A DNA stretch of 64,000 bases from assembly GCF_900099775.1 (NCBI RefSeq), contig NZ_FMTM01000009.1:1-64000 (forward strand). Direction: 5' to 3'. Under the pieces are notes generated by a model, which was not told where the DNA came from, did not search any database, and worked only from the letters and a program-made list of their open reading frames with translations. The translations under genes were made by a program, and so were the position numbers. This DNA comes from Rhizobium mongolense subsp. loessense. Its GTDB lineage: Bacteria; Pseudomonadota; Alphaproteobacteria; Rhizobiales; Rhizobiaceae. This document shows, piece by piece, positions 44,224 through 52,940 of the stretch (its first letter is position 1; every line of letters starts with the position of its first letter).

Positions 44224-45582
44224 ATGACAGACAAGGCTTCAGGAAACCGACAGTTCGCGCGGATCTTCAAGAGCGTTGCGGCTGGCGCCGCCGCACTCGT
44301 CTTAAGCTTACACATCGCAGGGAATGCGCTCGCCGCAGACCGGGTCAAGGTCGAATGGTGGAATGCCGCAAACGGCCGGCTTGCCGAGATTACCAAGCAG
44401 CTGATTTCCGATTTCAACGCTTCGCAGGACAAGTATGAGATCGTCGGTGTCAGCAAGGGCAACTATGAGGAAACGATGGCTGCAATGGTTGCGGCCTATC
44501 GCGTTGGCCAACAGCCTGTTTTGATTCAGGCTGCCGAACGCGGCTTCCTGACCATGTACCGGTCCGGCGCGATCATTCCGGTTCCTGAACTCATGGAGCG
44601 GGAAGGCTACAAAATCAACTGGAACGATTTTGTCGGACCCGTTGCGGGCTTTTATCTCATCGACGGCAAGCCGGCCGCGATGCCGTTCAACAGCTCGACT
44701 CCAATCTTCTGGTACAATGCCGAACAGTTCAAGGCGGCCGGCTTCGAAAAGCCTGGTGAAACCTGGCAGGAAGTCGAAAAGCAGCTTTATGCGATCAAGG
44801 AAAAACGCATCTCGAAATGCCAGATGGCGCTCGCCAACGACTTCTACTGGAGCCTGATCGAGAATTATGCGGCCATACAGGACCAGCCTTATGGCACCAA
44901 AGGCAATGGTTTTGGGGGGCTGGATACCGAGTTCGTCTTCAACAAGAGCCCGCTGATCGTCGGTCAGGTGGAGCGTTTGAAAAAATGGATGGATGACGGC
45001 GTCTTGCAGATCGCCGGCCAGGGGCTTTCTCCCGATCAGCTTTTCATCTCGGGCACCTGCTCGACCTATGTCGCCTCGACGGCCGCCCATGCTGCTGTGG
45101 AGACGGGCGCAAAGTTCAAATGGAGCGCGTCCTTCCTGCCGCACGAGGAGGGCATCGAACCGAAGAACAGCACGATCGGCGGCGGTGCGCTGTGGGTACT
45201 CAAGGGGAAATCCGAGGACGAATACAAGGGCGCGGCCGCCTTTTTGAATTTCGTCGCTTCGCCGAAGACACAGGTCTGGTGGAGCAAGCAGACGGGATAT
45301 GTGCCGGTCACCAACGCAGCCTACGAGCAGGCCAAGGCGGAAGGTTACTACAAGGAGCATCCCACGCGCGAGATCGCCATCCTGCAGCTTTCCCGCGGTA
45401 CGCCGGACGATAATTCCCGCGGCTTCCGTTTTGGCAACCACAATCAGTCGATGGCGCTTCTTGTCGAAGAGATCCAAGGGGTCTGGACCGGTCAGAAGAC
45501 CCCCCAACAGGCGCTTGATTCGGCGGCTGCCCGCGGAAACCAGATCCTTCGCCAATATGAGCAGCTCCATGCGGGGAAATAG
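44224..45582 (+). CDS. ugpB: ABC transporter substrate-binding protein, UgpB-like
   Basis: The 452-aa precursor (GGAGAGGAAAACGAG before the ATG) has a signal peptide to about residue 38 and a family 1 carbohydrate-binding fold (VKVEWWNAANGRLAEITKQLISDFNAS, STPIFWYNAEQFKAAG, GGALWVLKGKS, ending LDSAAARGNQILRQYEQLHAGK). It is closest in appearance to glycerol-3-phosphate/glycerophosphodiester binding proteins, which fits the downstream UgpQ. Confidence 0.87.
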   Translation: MTDKASGNRQFARIFKSVAAGAAALVLSLHIAGNALAADRVKVEWWNAANGRLAEITKQLISDFNASQDKYEIVGVSKGNYEETMAAMVAAYRVGQQPVLIQAAERGFLTMYRSGAIIPVPELMEREGYKINWNDFVGPVAGFYLIDGKPAAMPFNSSTPIFWYNAEQFKAAGFEKPGETWQEVEKQLYAIKEKRISKCQMALANDFYWSLIENYAAIQDQPYGTKGNGFGGLDTEFVFNKSPLIVGQVERLKKWMDDGVLQIAGQGLSPDQLFISGTCSTYVASTAAHAAVETGAKFKWSASFLPHEEGIEPKNSTIGGGALWVLKGKSEDEYKGAAAFLNFVASPKTQVWWSKQTGYVPVTNAAYEQAKAEGYYKEHPTREIAILQLSRGTPDDNSRGFRFGNHNQSMALLVEEIQGVWTGQKTPQQALDSAAARGNQILRQYEQLHAGK

Positions 45583-46561
45583 CCCAGTGCAGGTCATCGG
45601 AGGCGCTCCACGGCGCCTCCGCATCCTGGGAAGGCCATTGTCCGGCCTGGCAACAGCGCGCTTTCCCGAGGCGGGCCTCAAGGCTGCGCATTTCAACAAG
45701 CCGTGGCTCGCTGCCCTGCTCGTTTCGCCTCAGTTGCTGATCCTGCTGTTTTTTTTCTTCATCCCTTCCTACAAAGCACTGTCGCTCGCCTTCGTACAGG
45801 TCGACCCATTCGGTGGCCTGCAGATCTTCGTCGGCCTGAAGAATTTTCAGACGCTGCTGGCAAGCCCTGAATATAGAAGCAGCGCCCTCTTTACGCTCTG
45901 GTTCACGCTGCTTCAGAACATTGCAACGCTTGGCCTTGCGGGGCTGTTTGCATTCGCCACGGATTTCGTCATCCGCGGCCGCGGCATCTACAAGAGCATC
46001 ATCCTGATGCCTTATGCGATTGCGCCTGTCATATCCGGGGTGCTTTGGGCCTTTCTGTTCAATCCGGCTGTCGGTCCGATCGCACAGTTCCTGCATTCGC
46101 TGGGCATTGCCTGGGATCCGAACAGACGGCCGTTCGATGCGCAGCTTCTGGTGACGATTGCCTCCATCTGGAAGAACGTCTGCTACGACTACATCTTCCT
46201 GGTTGCCGCATTGCTTTCGGTTCCGGCCTCGCTGCTGGAAGCTGCCAAGCTTGATGGGGCAGGCCCCGTTCGGCGGTTCTTCACGATTTCCCTGCCGCTC
46301 GTCTCACCGACGGTGTTCTTCCTCGTCGTCATGAACTTCGTCTACGGCCTCTTCGAAACGTTTGGCATCATCGATGCCGTCACACGTGGCGGGCCTGCAG
46401 GCGCCACAAACAGCCTCGTCTACAAGGTCTATCAGGACGGCTTCGTGCAGCTCGATCTGGGGTCGTCGGCTGCCCAGTCGGTGATCTTGATGATCGTCGC
46501 GGTCCTTTTCACCGTCCTCCAGTTCCGTGCGCTTGAGCGCAAGGTCAATTATCAGGTGTAG
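45569..46561 (+). CDS. ugpA: ABC transporter permease, UgpA-like
   Basis: The up to 330-aa membrane protein starts at ATG 45569, overlapping ugpB by 14 bp; GTG 45587 with a GGGGA site is an alternative. About six membrane helices follow PWLAALLVSPQLLILLFFFFIPSY. The EAA loop is EAAKLDGAGPVRRFFTISLPL. Confidence 0.88.
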   Translation: MRGNSPVQVIGGAPRRLRILGRPLSGLATARFPEAGLKAAHFNKPWLAALLVSPQLLILLFFFFIPSYKALSLAFVQVDPFGGLQIFVGLKNFQTLLASPEYRSSALFTLWFTLLQNIATLGLAGLFAFATDFVIRGRGIYKSIILMPYAIAPVISGVLWAFLFNPAVGPIAQFLHSLGIAWDPNRRPFDAQLLVTIASIWKNVCYDYIFLVAALLSVPASLLEAAKLDGAGPVRRFFTISLPLVSPTVFFLVVMNFVYGLFETFGIIDAVTRGGPAGATNSLVYKVYQDGFVQLDLGSSAAQSVILMIVAVLFTVLQFRALERKVNYQV

Positions 46562-46563
46562 CC

Positions 46564-47484
46564 ATGGGTGAACGCAATCTCGGCCTTTCGATCTTCTGTC
46601 ACGCCGTGCTGCTGGTTGGCGCAGCTTTCGTATGCTTGCCGCTCTACTTTGCCTTCGTGGCAGGTTCGCTCACGCTGGAAGAGGTGCAGCAGGCTCCGTT
46701 TCCGCTCGTGCCGGGCTCGCATTTTATCGAGAATGTCGCAATCGCCTGGAGGCAAGGCGATTTCTCGCAGCTTTTCCTCAACTCGATCATCGTGACGGGC
46801 GGGATCGTCATCGGCAAGCTCGCCATTTCGCTCATTGCGGCTTTCGCCGTGACCTATTTTCGCTTCCCGTTCCGCATGACCGCATTCTGGCTGATTTTCG
46901 TTTCCTTGATGCTGCCCGTGGAAGTCCGCATTATCCCCACTTACGAGGCCGTCGCCGACGCTGCAGGCCCGATCCGCTGGCTTTCGGGCATCACCGGATT
47001 TGCAGGCCTTTTGGAAAACCTGACGGGCTACAGCATAGAAACATCCCTGAAGTGGAACATGGTGAACACATATGGCGGTCTGATCCTGCCGCTGATTGCC
47101 TCCGCCTCGGCGACATTTCTCTTCCGCCAGTTCTTCCTGACCGTGCCTGAGGAGCTGTGCGAGGCGGCGAAACTCGATGGCGCCGGCCCCCTTAAATTCT
47201 TCAAGGATGTGCTGCTGCCGCTGTCCACCGCCAATATCGCGGCACTTGCAATCATCCTCTTTCTCTATGGCTGGAACCAGTATCTCTGGCCGTTGCTCTT
47301 TACCACCGACAAGACGATGGCCACCGCAATTCTGGGACTTAAGGAGCTGGTTCCGGTGTCGGATTCCGTGCCTGCGTGGAATATTGCCATGAGCGCTGCT
47401 CTTTTCGTCATGTTGCCTCCGGCAGTCATCATTCTTTTCATGCAACGCTGGTTCACCAAGGGGCTGGTCGATTCCGGCAAGTAA
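46564..47484 (+). CDS. ugpE: ABC transporter permease, UgpE-like
   Basis: The 306-aa partner permease starts 2 bp after ugpA. Six hydrophobic segments and the EAA loop EAAKLDGAGPLKFFKDVLLPL are visible. Its insertion of about 25-30 residues (near 140-170) relative to a basic MalG-like permease is a normal UgpE feature. Confidence 0.88.
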   Translation: MGERNLGLSIFCHAVLLVGAAFVCLPLYFAFVAGSLTLEEVQQAPFPLVPGSHFIENVAIAWRQGDFSQLFLNSIIVTGGIVIGKLAISLIAAFAVTYFRFPFRMTAFWLIFVSLMLPVEVRIIPTYEAVADAAGPIRWLSGITGFAGLLENLTGYSIETSLKWNMVNTYGGLILPLIASASATFLFRQFFLTVPEELCEAAKLDGAGPLKFFKDVLLPLSTANIAALAIILFLYGWNQYLWPLLFTTDKTMATAILGLKELVPVSDSVPAWNIAMSAALFVMLPPAVIILFMQRWFTKGLVDSGK

Positions 47485-47516
47485 GCCTTTGCCGAGACAA
47501 TAAGGACAATTTCGAT

Positions 47517-48248
47517 ATGGTTTACATCATCGGCCATCGCGGTGGCCGCAACCTCTGGCCCGAAAACAGCCTTTCTGGCTTCCGCAAACTGGCTGAAATG
47601 CCAGTCGAAGGGGTCGAATTCGACGTGCATTTGACCCGTTCGGGCGAGCTGCTCGTCATTCACGACGCAACGCTTGATCGCACGACCGATCACTGCGGAC
47701 CGGTCTTCGACCTTGCTCCAGGCGCGCACCGAAGCGTCAGGCTGAAAGACAGCGATGAAGAGGCGATACCGACGCTTGAAGAGGTTCTCGAGATATTCAA
47801 GGGCAGCGCCCTTGAGCTGCATATCGAGCTGAAGGCAGATGCGAAGGGGGATGCCTATCCGGGCCTTGAGAGGAGGGCTGCAAACCTCGTCGATGGTCTC
47901 AAGCTTGCCGACCGTTCTTTCCTGACGAGCTTTCACGTCAGCGTTCTTCAAACTGTCCGTGAGGTTGCGCCGCATATCCGGACGCTATCGTCATTTGACC
48001 GCGCAGCCGCCGAGCGACTTGGGCTGAGGGCCGGCCTTAAGAAAATGGAGGAGCTCGCCGACATCATTGCCGTCGAAAAGTCTCTGCTTGCGACGCATTG
48101 GGAGGAAATTGCGTCCTTCATTCCCTTTGACCGGCTCGGCGCATGGGTGCCAAATCACAGTGCCGACCTTGCCTATTGGCTGGCCAAACCCGTCCGGCAG
48201 ATTACGACCGACAGGCCGGATCTTGCCCTAAGCATACGGGGTTCGTGA
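47517..48248 (+). CDS. ugpQ: Glycerophosphodiester phosphodiesterase
   Basis: AAGGACAATTTCGAT precedes ATG 47517. The 243-aa TIM barrel has GHRGGRNLWPENSL (His7, Arg8), EFDVHL (Glu34, Asp36) and VIHDATLDRTTD (His49), the GDPD catalytic set. It cleaves glycerophosphodiesters to glycerol-3-phosphate plus an alcohol in the cytoplasm. It follows ugpE by about 30 bp, as in ugp operons. Confidence 0.9.
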   Translation: MVYIIGHRGGRNLWPENSLSGFRKLAEMPVEGVEFDVHLTRSGELLVIHDATLDRTTDHCGPVFDLAPGAHRSVRLKDSDEEAIPTLEEVLEIFKGSALELHIELKADAKGDAYPGLERRAANLVDGLKLADRSFLTSFHVSVLQTVREVAPHIRTLSSFDRAAAERLGLRAGLKKMEELADIIAVEKSLLATHWEEIASFIPFDRLGAWVPNHSADLAYWLAKPVRQITTDRPDLALSIRGS

Positions 48249-48251
48249 ACC

Positions 48252-48989
48252 GTGTCCTTATCTGCAACAGACCACACGCGCGCCTCCAATCACTCCAACC
48301 CCGATCCACTTCAAAACATTGACCTGGTCATTTTCGACTGCGACGGGGTGCTCATCGACAGTGAGCCGATCGCAAGCCGCACACTTGCGGAAGCCCTGCA
48401 GGAGGCGGGCGTGGCAATCACCCCTTCCGAAGCCCACGAAAAATTCACGGGCAATTCCGAAGCGGTGATCCGCGACATGTGCGTCCGCGACTACGGCTTG
48501 GGGGACGTTGCAAACGTCTTCCAAGCCTGGCATCGGCGGCTTTATGCTGAATTCGCACGGTCCTTGACGCCAATGGCTGGCATCGGCGACATCGTCGCCA
48601 GCCTAACGCGGCCGAAATGTGTTGCGTCGAACAGTACAATGCACCGGCTTCGCGCGAGCCTCGGCAGGCTCGATCTCTGGCAGTGCTTCCACCCGGGGGT
48701 CTTCAGCGCCGAGGCCGTGGCGCGGCCAAAGCCTGCCCCGGACCTTTTATTGCATTGCGCCGACAAATTCGCGGCAAGACCGGCACGCTGCGTCATGGTC
48801 GACGACAGCCCGCACGGCGTTGCGGCAGCCGTCTCCGCCGGCATGATCGCCATAGGCTTCGTTGATCCTGCCGACCCGAGGCCGGCAAGGAAGGCATTGC
48901 TTGCCTCTTCGGGCGCCTTTGGCGTGGCAACCGGAGCCGGGGAATTAACGTCAATGCTGTTGGCTGCGAGCCAGTCGATCAAGGCCTAG
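48252..48989 (+). CDS. HAD-superfamily phosphatase
   Basis: GTG start 3 bp after ugpQ. The 245-aa protein has DCDGVLIDSE (nucleophile Asp29, acid Asp31), SNSTMHRL for motif II, and KPAPD/MVDDSPHG for motifs III and IV; the cap is inserted after motif I. It is probably a phosphatase for a sugar or polyol phosphate made by the Ugp system. It is the last gene of the operon. Confidence 0.88.
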   Translation: MSLSATDHTRASNHSNPDPLQNIDLVIFDCDGVLIDSEPIASRTLAEALQEAGVAITPSEAHEKFTGNSEAVIRDMCVRDYGLGDVANVFQAWHRRLYAEFARSLTPMAGIGDIVASLTRPKCVASNSTMHRLRASLGRLDLWQCFHPGVFSAEAVARPKPAPDLLLHCADKFAARPARCVMVDDSPHGVAAAVSAGMIAIGFVDPADPRPARKALLASSGAFGVATGAGELTSMLLAASQSIKA

Positions 48990-49033
48990 GTCTCCATCCT
49001 TCCCGAGATGCGGGGGCCGACCTCTTGAAACTC

Positions 49034-49060
49034 CCGCCGTCGCTCTGACGGCGGCTTTGT
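49034..49060 (+). terminator. Hairpin after the ugp operon
   Basis: CCGCCGTC-gctct-GACGGCGG (49034-49054) is an 8-bp perfect GC-rich stem followed by CTTTGT. It lies 45 bp after the HAD gene stop, before ohr. Confidence 0.55.
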
Positions 49061-49272
49061 GGCTCAGCGCACCGGTTCGTGGAACTGGAAGCAAACGCTC
49101 CAACGCTGCGAGCTTCAGCCTACCTTAACTGTACAGCAAGATGTCTGACCAGGGAGTCGCTACGTTTCGTTACACTTCGGATCGTTTTGAAAACATGACC
49201 GATACGTCAATCGGGCAAATGACACTTTCCCAAAACGACGTCGCCAGCGACGCAGCAAAGGAGTGTTTGGAA

Positions 49273-49692
49273 ATGACGAAGATCGACAAGGTTCTTTACA
49301 CTGGCAAGACCCGGACCACCGGCGGCCGCGAGGGGGCGTCTCGCAGTGACGATGGTCAGTTGGACATAAAGCTCTCGCCTCCCGGCAGCAATCGGGACGG
49401 CACCAATCCCGAGCAGCTCTTTGCCGCCGGATGGTCGGCCTGCTTCATCGGCGCAATCGGCATTGCCGCGGGCAAGCAAAAGGTGAAGCTGCCTCAGGAT
49501 CTTTCCGTTGATGCCGAGGTTGATCTTGGAATCAGCGACGGCGCCTATTTTCTGCAGGCCCGCCTTAACGTTCGCCTGCCGGGTATCGAGCCGGCATTGG
49601 CAACGGCCCTCGTCGAGGAAGCGCATCAGACATGCCCGTATTCCAAGGCGACGCGCGACAACATCCATGTGGAACTGCAGATCGTCGAGTAA
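49273..49692 (+). CDS. ohr: Organic hydroperoxide resistance protein (Ohr)
   Basis: The 139-aa OsmC-fold peroxidase starts at ATG 49273 after AGGAG; an upstream in-frame ATG at 49141 would add 44 residues outside the family. Peroxidatic Cys57 (AAGWSACFIGA), resolving Cys121 (HQTCPYSKATRDN), Arg19 and Glu47 are conserved. It reduces alkyl hydroperoxides using lipoylated partners. No adjacent ohrR is seen. Confidence 0.9.
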   Translation: MTKIDKVLYTGKTRTTGGREGASRSDDGQLDIKLSPPGSNRDGTNPEQLFAAGWSACFIGAIGIAAGKQKVKLPQDLSVDAEVDLGISDGAYFLQARLNVRLPGIEPALATALVEEAHQTCPYSKATRDNIHVELQIVE

Positions 49693-49699
49693 TGCAAAC

Positions 49700-49731
49700 G
49701 GCCGCCGCAGCCCAAAGGGTCTGCGGCGGCC
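49700..49731. terminator. Perfect 11-bp hairpin after ohr
   Basis: GGCCGCCGCAG and CTGCGGCGGCC pair perfectly around a 10-nt loop, 8 bp after the ohr stop. No T run follows, so it may be a Rho-assisted terminator or an RNA-stabilising hairpin. Confidence 0.5.
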
Positions 49732-49788
49732 TGTAAAGTCCCAACGCGAACGGAAGAAGACATGGGTCCCCATGTCTGCGGAGGACGA

Positions 49789-49938
49789 ATGAGACTGCTG
49801 ATCATCTCTATTCTGAGCGGGGCAATCTTCGCAACGCCCTGTCTTTACGATTTCGCCTCGCAGGAACCCTCGCCGCTGGATGGCCTGCGCACGGCGGCGT
49901 CTGCGCTCGCCGCTGAAGCGCCCCGGCAGTTGCACTAG
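49789..49938 (+). CDS. Possible small exported peptide
   Basis: A 49-codon frame with GGAGG 4 nt before the ATG encodes a hydrophobic N-terminus (MRLLIISILSGAIFATPCLY) followed by a polar tail. It looks like a tiny secreted or membrane protein. No family is recognised, and the sequence could be chance. Confidence 0.4.
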   Translation: MRLLIISILSGAIFATPCLYDFASQEPSPLDGLRTAASALAAEAPRQLH

Positions 49939-50102
49939 AAACCGCTTGCCCGTCAGCATTGGGGATCCGGATACGCGAACGAGGCTCGACGCGTCGAAGT
50001 CGCGCCGGCGGCTTTGATCGCGATAGCGCAAGAGCTCGGCCATTCGCGAGCAATTTCAGGACGTCAGGCACCTTTCCGAAGATGGTGGTGCCGGCGGCAG
50101 GA

Positions 50103-50726
50103 TCAGTTCCTTTGCATCATCTCGCTGATGATTTTCGAGAGGCTGTAAAGGCGCTGCTCGATCATTGTCGGAACCTCGCAGACATAAGAAAGCGACTGGA
50201 CACGCTCTTCGAAGATGCGCGTCTCCCATGTCAGTTGCGCCGTCTGCCTGGCAAGCTCGGTCTGGTCGGCATCAGATGCCGTGCGCATCTTGTCGACCTC
50301 TGCGGCCTTTTTTCTGAGATCGGCGGCAAGCTGCCTTTGACTTTCGGCATAGCGCGAAATGCCGGAGATGATCAGGCCGCGCTCTATGTTAATCTTGTCG
50401 AACACGCCCATGAAAAGCTGCTCCAGTTTTTCATGGGCCTGATCCTTGGGCAGCGATGCGATGTAATCCGAAATTTGCTTGCGGGCATCATCGATCGGAT
50501 TGCTGCGCTTGACGAGTTCGGCGGCGAGGTCGGACAATCGAGGGTCCTTGTCCCATTGCTTGGCCGTTTCGGGAAGCTCGCCGGCATTCCACACCTGGCC
50601 GATCGAAAGTTCAGGCACCTTGCGTTGAACGCAAGGCCAGTCGGGATCGGTGTTTGCTGCGGAGTGTGCCACCGGTGCCGCCGACAGCGCGGCAAGGATT
50701 GCGATCACGAAAAAACGTCGGCTCAC
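50103..50726 (-). CDS. Exported helical protein of the PQQ/ABC cluster
   Basis: The 207-aa precursor has a signal peptide (1-22, ending AHS) and a mostly helical mature part with DWPCVQRKVPELSIGQVW at the start and long amphipathic helices (RYAESQRQLAADLRKKAAEVDKMR...). Its two cysteines may form a disulfide. Such proteins occur with the ABC and beta-propeller genes that accompany PQQ-dependent alcohol dehydrogenases. It overlaps the permease gene by 4 bp. Confidence 0.7.
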   Translation of the reverse strand: MSRRFFVIAILAALSAAPVAHSAANTDPDWPCVQRKVPELSIGQVWNAGELPETAKQWDKDPRLSDLAAELVKRSNPIDDARKQISDYIASLPKDQAHEKLEQLFMGVFDKINIERGLIISGISRYAESQRQLAADLRKKAAEVDKMRTASDADQTELARQTAQLTWETRIFEERVQSLSYVCEVPTMIEQRLYSLSKIISEMMQRN

Positions 50727-51592
50727 TGGCTTGCTCCCATCTCCTGCTTGCGGACGGTCAGGCCACGTGCGGGATTATAGGCCAGGATGGCTCCCCCCAA
50801 CAGGGCAAGCGTGACGACCAGAACGACGGCAAGCGATGTCCATTCGATGCGCGCGTAAAAGGCGAAGCGGATGAGTTCGACCGCATAGGTGAACGGGTTG
50901 AGGAGGCATATCTTGTAGAGCAGGGGGCTTGCTTCTTGAACCCGCCAGAGCGGGTAAAGGGCCGAGGAAGCGAAATACATGGGAAAGATCACGAAATTCA
51001 TGATCCCTGCAAAATTCTCCAATTGCTTGACGAGCGATGACAAGAGCATCCCTAACGCTCCAAGCATCAGCCCTGAGAAAAACAGCGCAGGCAGGATCAT
51101 GAAATAGCCGGCGATCGGCGCCTTGACGTCCCAAAACCAGGCAATCGCCAGGAATGCATAGACCTGGAGAAGCGAAACGGCAACGCCGGCCAAAAGCTTG
51201 GATACGAGAAGGTACCAGCGCGGAAATGGACTGACGAGGAGGATACGCATATTGCCCATCTCCCGGTCATAGACCATCGACAGGGAGGACTGCATGCCGC
51301 TGAAGAGGAGGATCATCCCGCACAATCCAGGCGTGATGTAGACCTCGTAGAGAACATAGGTCTCATACGGCGGTATGATCGAAACGCCCAGCACCTGCCG
51401 GAAACCGGCGGCGAATATGAAGAGCCAGAGCAGGGGTCGCACCAGCGAGGAGACGAAGCGTTCCTTCTGCGAGAGGTAGCGCAGCCATTCGCGCAACAGA
51501 ATACCCTTCAGGCAGACGAGGTACTGGATCGGTGTGAAGCCTTTCGATTTTGCGGCGGTCGCACCGCCCAACGTTCCGGTCGCGCCGGTCAT
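50723..51592 (-). CDS. ABC-2-type transporter permease (PQQ-associated)
   Basis: The 289-aa permease (ATG 51592, 4-bp overlap with the ATPase) has about six membrane segments of the ABC-2 type, with SLSMVYDREMGNMRILLVSPFPRWYLLVSKLL after the second helix, the usual coupling segment. It belongs to a set found next to quinoprotein dehydrogenases; the exported substrate is not known. Confidence 0.82.
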   Translation of the reverse strand: MTGATGTLGGATAAKSKGFTPIQYLVCLKGILLREWLRYLSQKERFVSSLVRPLLWLFIFAAGFRQVLGVSIIPPYETYVLYEVYITPGLCGMILLFSGMQSSLSMVYDREMGNMRILLVSPFPRWYLLVSKLLAGVAVSLLQVYAFLAIAWFWDVKAPIAGYFMILPALFFSGLMLGALGMLLSSLVKQLENFAGIMNFVIFPMYFASSALYPLWRVQEASPLLYKICLLNPFTYAVELIRFAFYARIEWTSLAVVLVVTLALLGGAILAYNPARGLTVRKQEMGASQ

Positions 51593-52395
51593 GGCTTTCC
51601 TCCCCGGATATTCATGTCTGTGATACCGGTAAGCTTCGAGAATGCCTGATTGATGGTCTCCGTGCCGGTGTGGGAAAGAATGGTCGAAACCTGGCCATCG
51701 GCGACGAGCTTTCCCTGGTCCAGGACCAGGATCTGATCCGCCTGGCCAACCTCGTCGATCAGGTGGGTTGCCCACAGCACGCTGATGCCGGCGCTCTCCA
51801 CGAGAGCACGAATATCCTTCAAAATGGTCGCACGCGACTTGATGTCGAGCCCGACCGTCGCTTCGTCGAGCAGCAGCAGGGAGGGCCGGTGCAGCAGGGC
51901 TCGGACGATCTCGACACGCCTGATCTGTCCACCGGACAGACCGCGGACCTTTTCCTCGATGCGCTCGGTCATGTCGATGGATTGAAGAAGCTCGTCGATG
52001 CGTTGCTGAGCCACACGCGATCCGATGCCGTGCAAGGAGGCGTGATAGAGGAGATTTTGTCGGACACTCAAATCGAGATCGAGGGTACGGGCCTGAAACA
52101 CGATGCCGAGGTGTCTGAGTGCGGGGCCGGGATTGCGATCTATGTCCTGGCCAAAAACGCGAATGCGGCCCGCAGGCGGCGAAAAAAGATGACTGACGAG
52201 TGAAAAGAGCGTCGTCTTGCCGGCACCGTTAAGCCCCAGAAGAACGGTGAAGCACGAGGGTTCTATGGAAAACGACACATTGTCGAGCGCCTTTCGCTGC
52301 CCATAGCTATAGCTGACGGAGGCAAGTTCGAGTGCGGCGACCGCAGCACTCTCTTGCCTGTTGGAGGTCTCGTCCAAGCGGGATTCAAGCTTCAT
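51589..52395 (-). CDS. ABC transporter ATP-binding protein (PQQ-associated)
   Basis: The 268-aa ATPase has Walker A GLNGAGKTT, signature LSGGQIRRVEIVRAL and Walker B SLLLLDEATVGLD. The stop overlaps the permease start by 4 bp. Together the two form an exporter of the DrrA/ABC-2 kind. Confidence 0.88.
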   Translation of the reverse strand: MKLESRLDETSNRQESAAVAALELASVSYSYGQRKALDNVSFSIEPSCFTVLLGLNGAGKTTLFSLVSHLFSPPAGRIRVFGQDIDRNPGPALRHLGIVFQARTLDLDLSVRQNLLYHASLHGIGSRVAQQRIDELLQSIDMTERIEEKVRGLSGGQIRRVEIVRALLHRPSLLLLDEATVGLDIKSRATILKDIRALVESAGISVLWATHLIDEVGQADQILVLDQGKLVADGQVSTILSHTGTETINQAFSKLTGITDMNIRGGKP

Positions 52396-52450
52396 TGGTT
52401 ATGCCTTTCACAAGCGGCGTTGCCGCAGGCGAGCAAGACGCCCGGGATGC

Positions 52451-52909
52451 CTACTTGATGATGATCTTGCCTGTCATGCCCTTGTCGGCAAGGTCGGGAA
52501 CCGACCACGTGTACTCTCCCGGCCGCACTGTCGAAAACTGCACGTTGATCGTTCCTTCTGAATCGAATTCGAGCCATGCCGGGGCTCCATTCATGTGAAC
52601 CTCGAGATCGTTGATGACGATCTGGTTCATCCACACATTGCGAAACAGATCGGTCACGAACTTGTATTCAAGGCCGGCCGCCGACGTGATCTTCCACCGG
52701 TAGCCCTGTCCTGAAACGAGTTCGAAGTCCTTCCGGTTCACTGCATAGCTGTTGTCCTTCGATCCGAGGATCAATTCCGGCACGTTTTGGCTTGCGCGCG
52801 TAACCTTGGGCGCGGGATCGCCGTCGTCATCACCGGACTGGGCAAGGGCCGGTTGTTGCGTAGAAAGAGCGCCAATAAGAATTGCAAAAGCAATGACTGC
52901 GAGTTTCAT
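52451..52909 (-). CDS. Exported cupredoxin-like protein lacking the usual copper Cys/His
   Basis: The 152-aa precursor has a signal peptide (1-23) and a beta-sandwich. The C-terminal GEYTWSVPDLADKGMTGKIIIK (split YTWSVPDL and GMTG) aligns with the copper-binding loop of cupredoxins, but the Cys and the His of the loop are absent; only the Met of GMxG remains. The mature protein has no cysteine. It is probably periplasmic and non-copper or very atypical. Confidence 0.7.
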   Translation of the reverse strand: MKLAVIAFAILIGALSTQQPALAQSGDDDGDPAPKVTRASQNVPELILGSKDNSYAVNRKDFELVSGQGYRWKITSAAGLEYKFVTDLFRNVWMNQIVINDLEVHMNGAPAWLEFDSEGTINVQFSTVRPGEYTWSVPDLADKGMTGKIIIK

Positions 52910-52940
52910 GTTGTCCTCCTTTTGGAAATCGCAACGCCTA

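Noticed and set aside
44308..45699. 463-codon minus-strand frame
   Set aside because: Antisense to ugpB.
46552..47445. 297-codon minus-strand frame rich in His/Arg/Glu
   Set aside because: Antisense to ugpE; composition is typical of complements of membrane genes.
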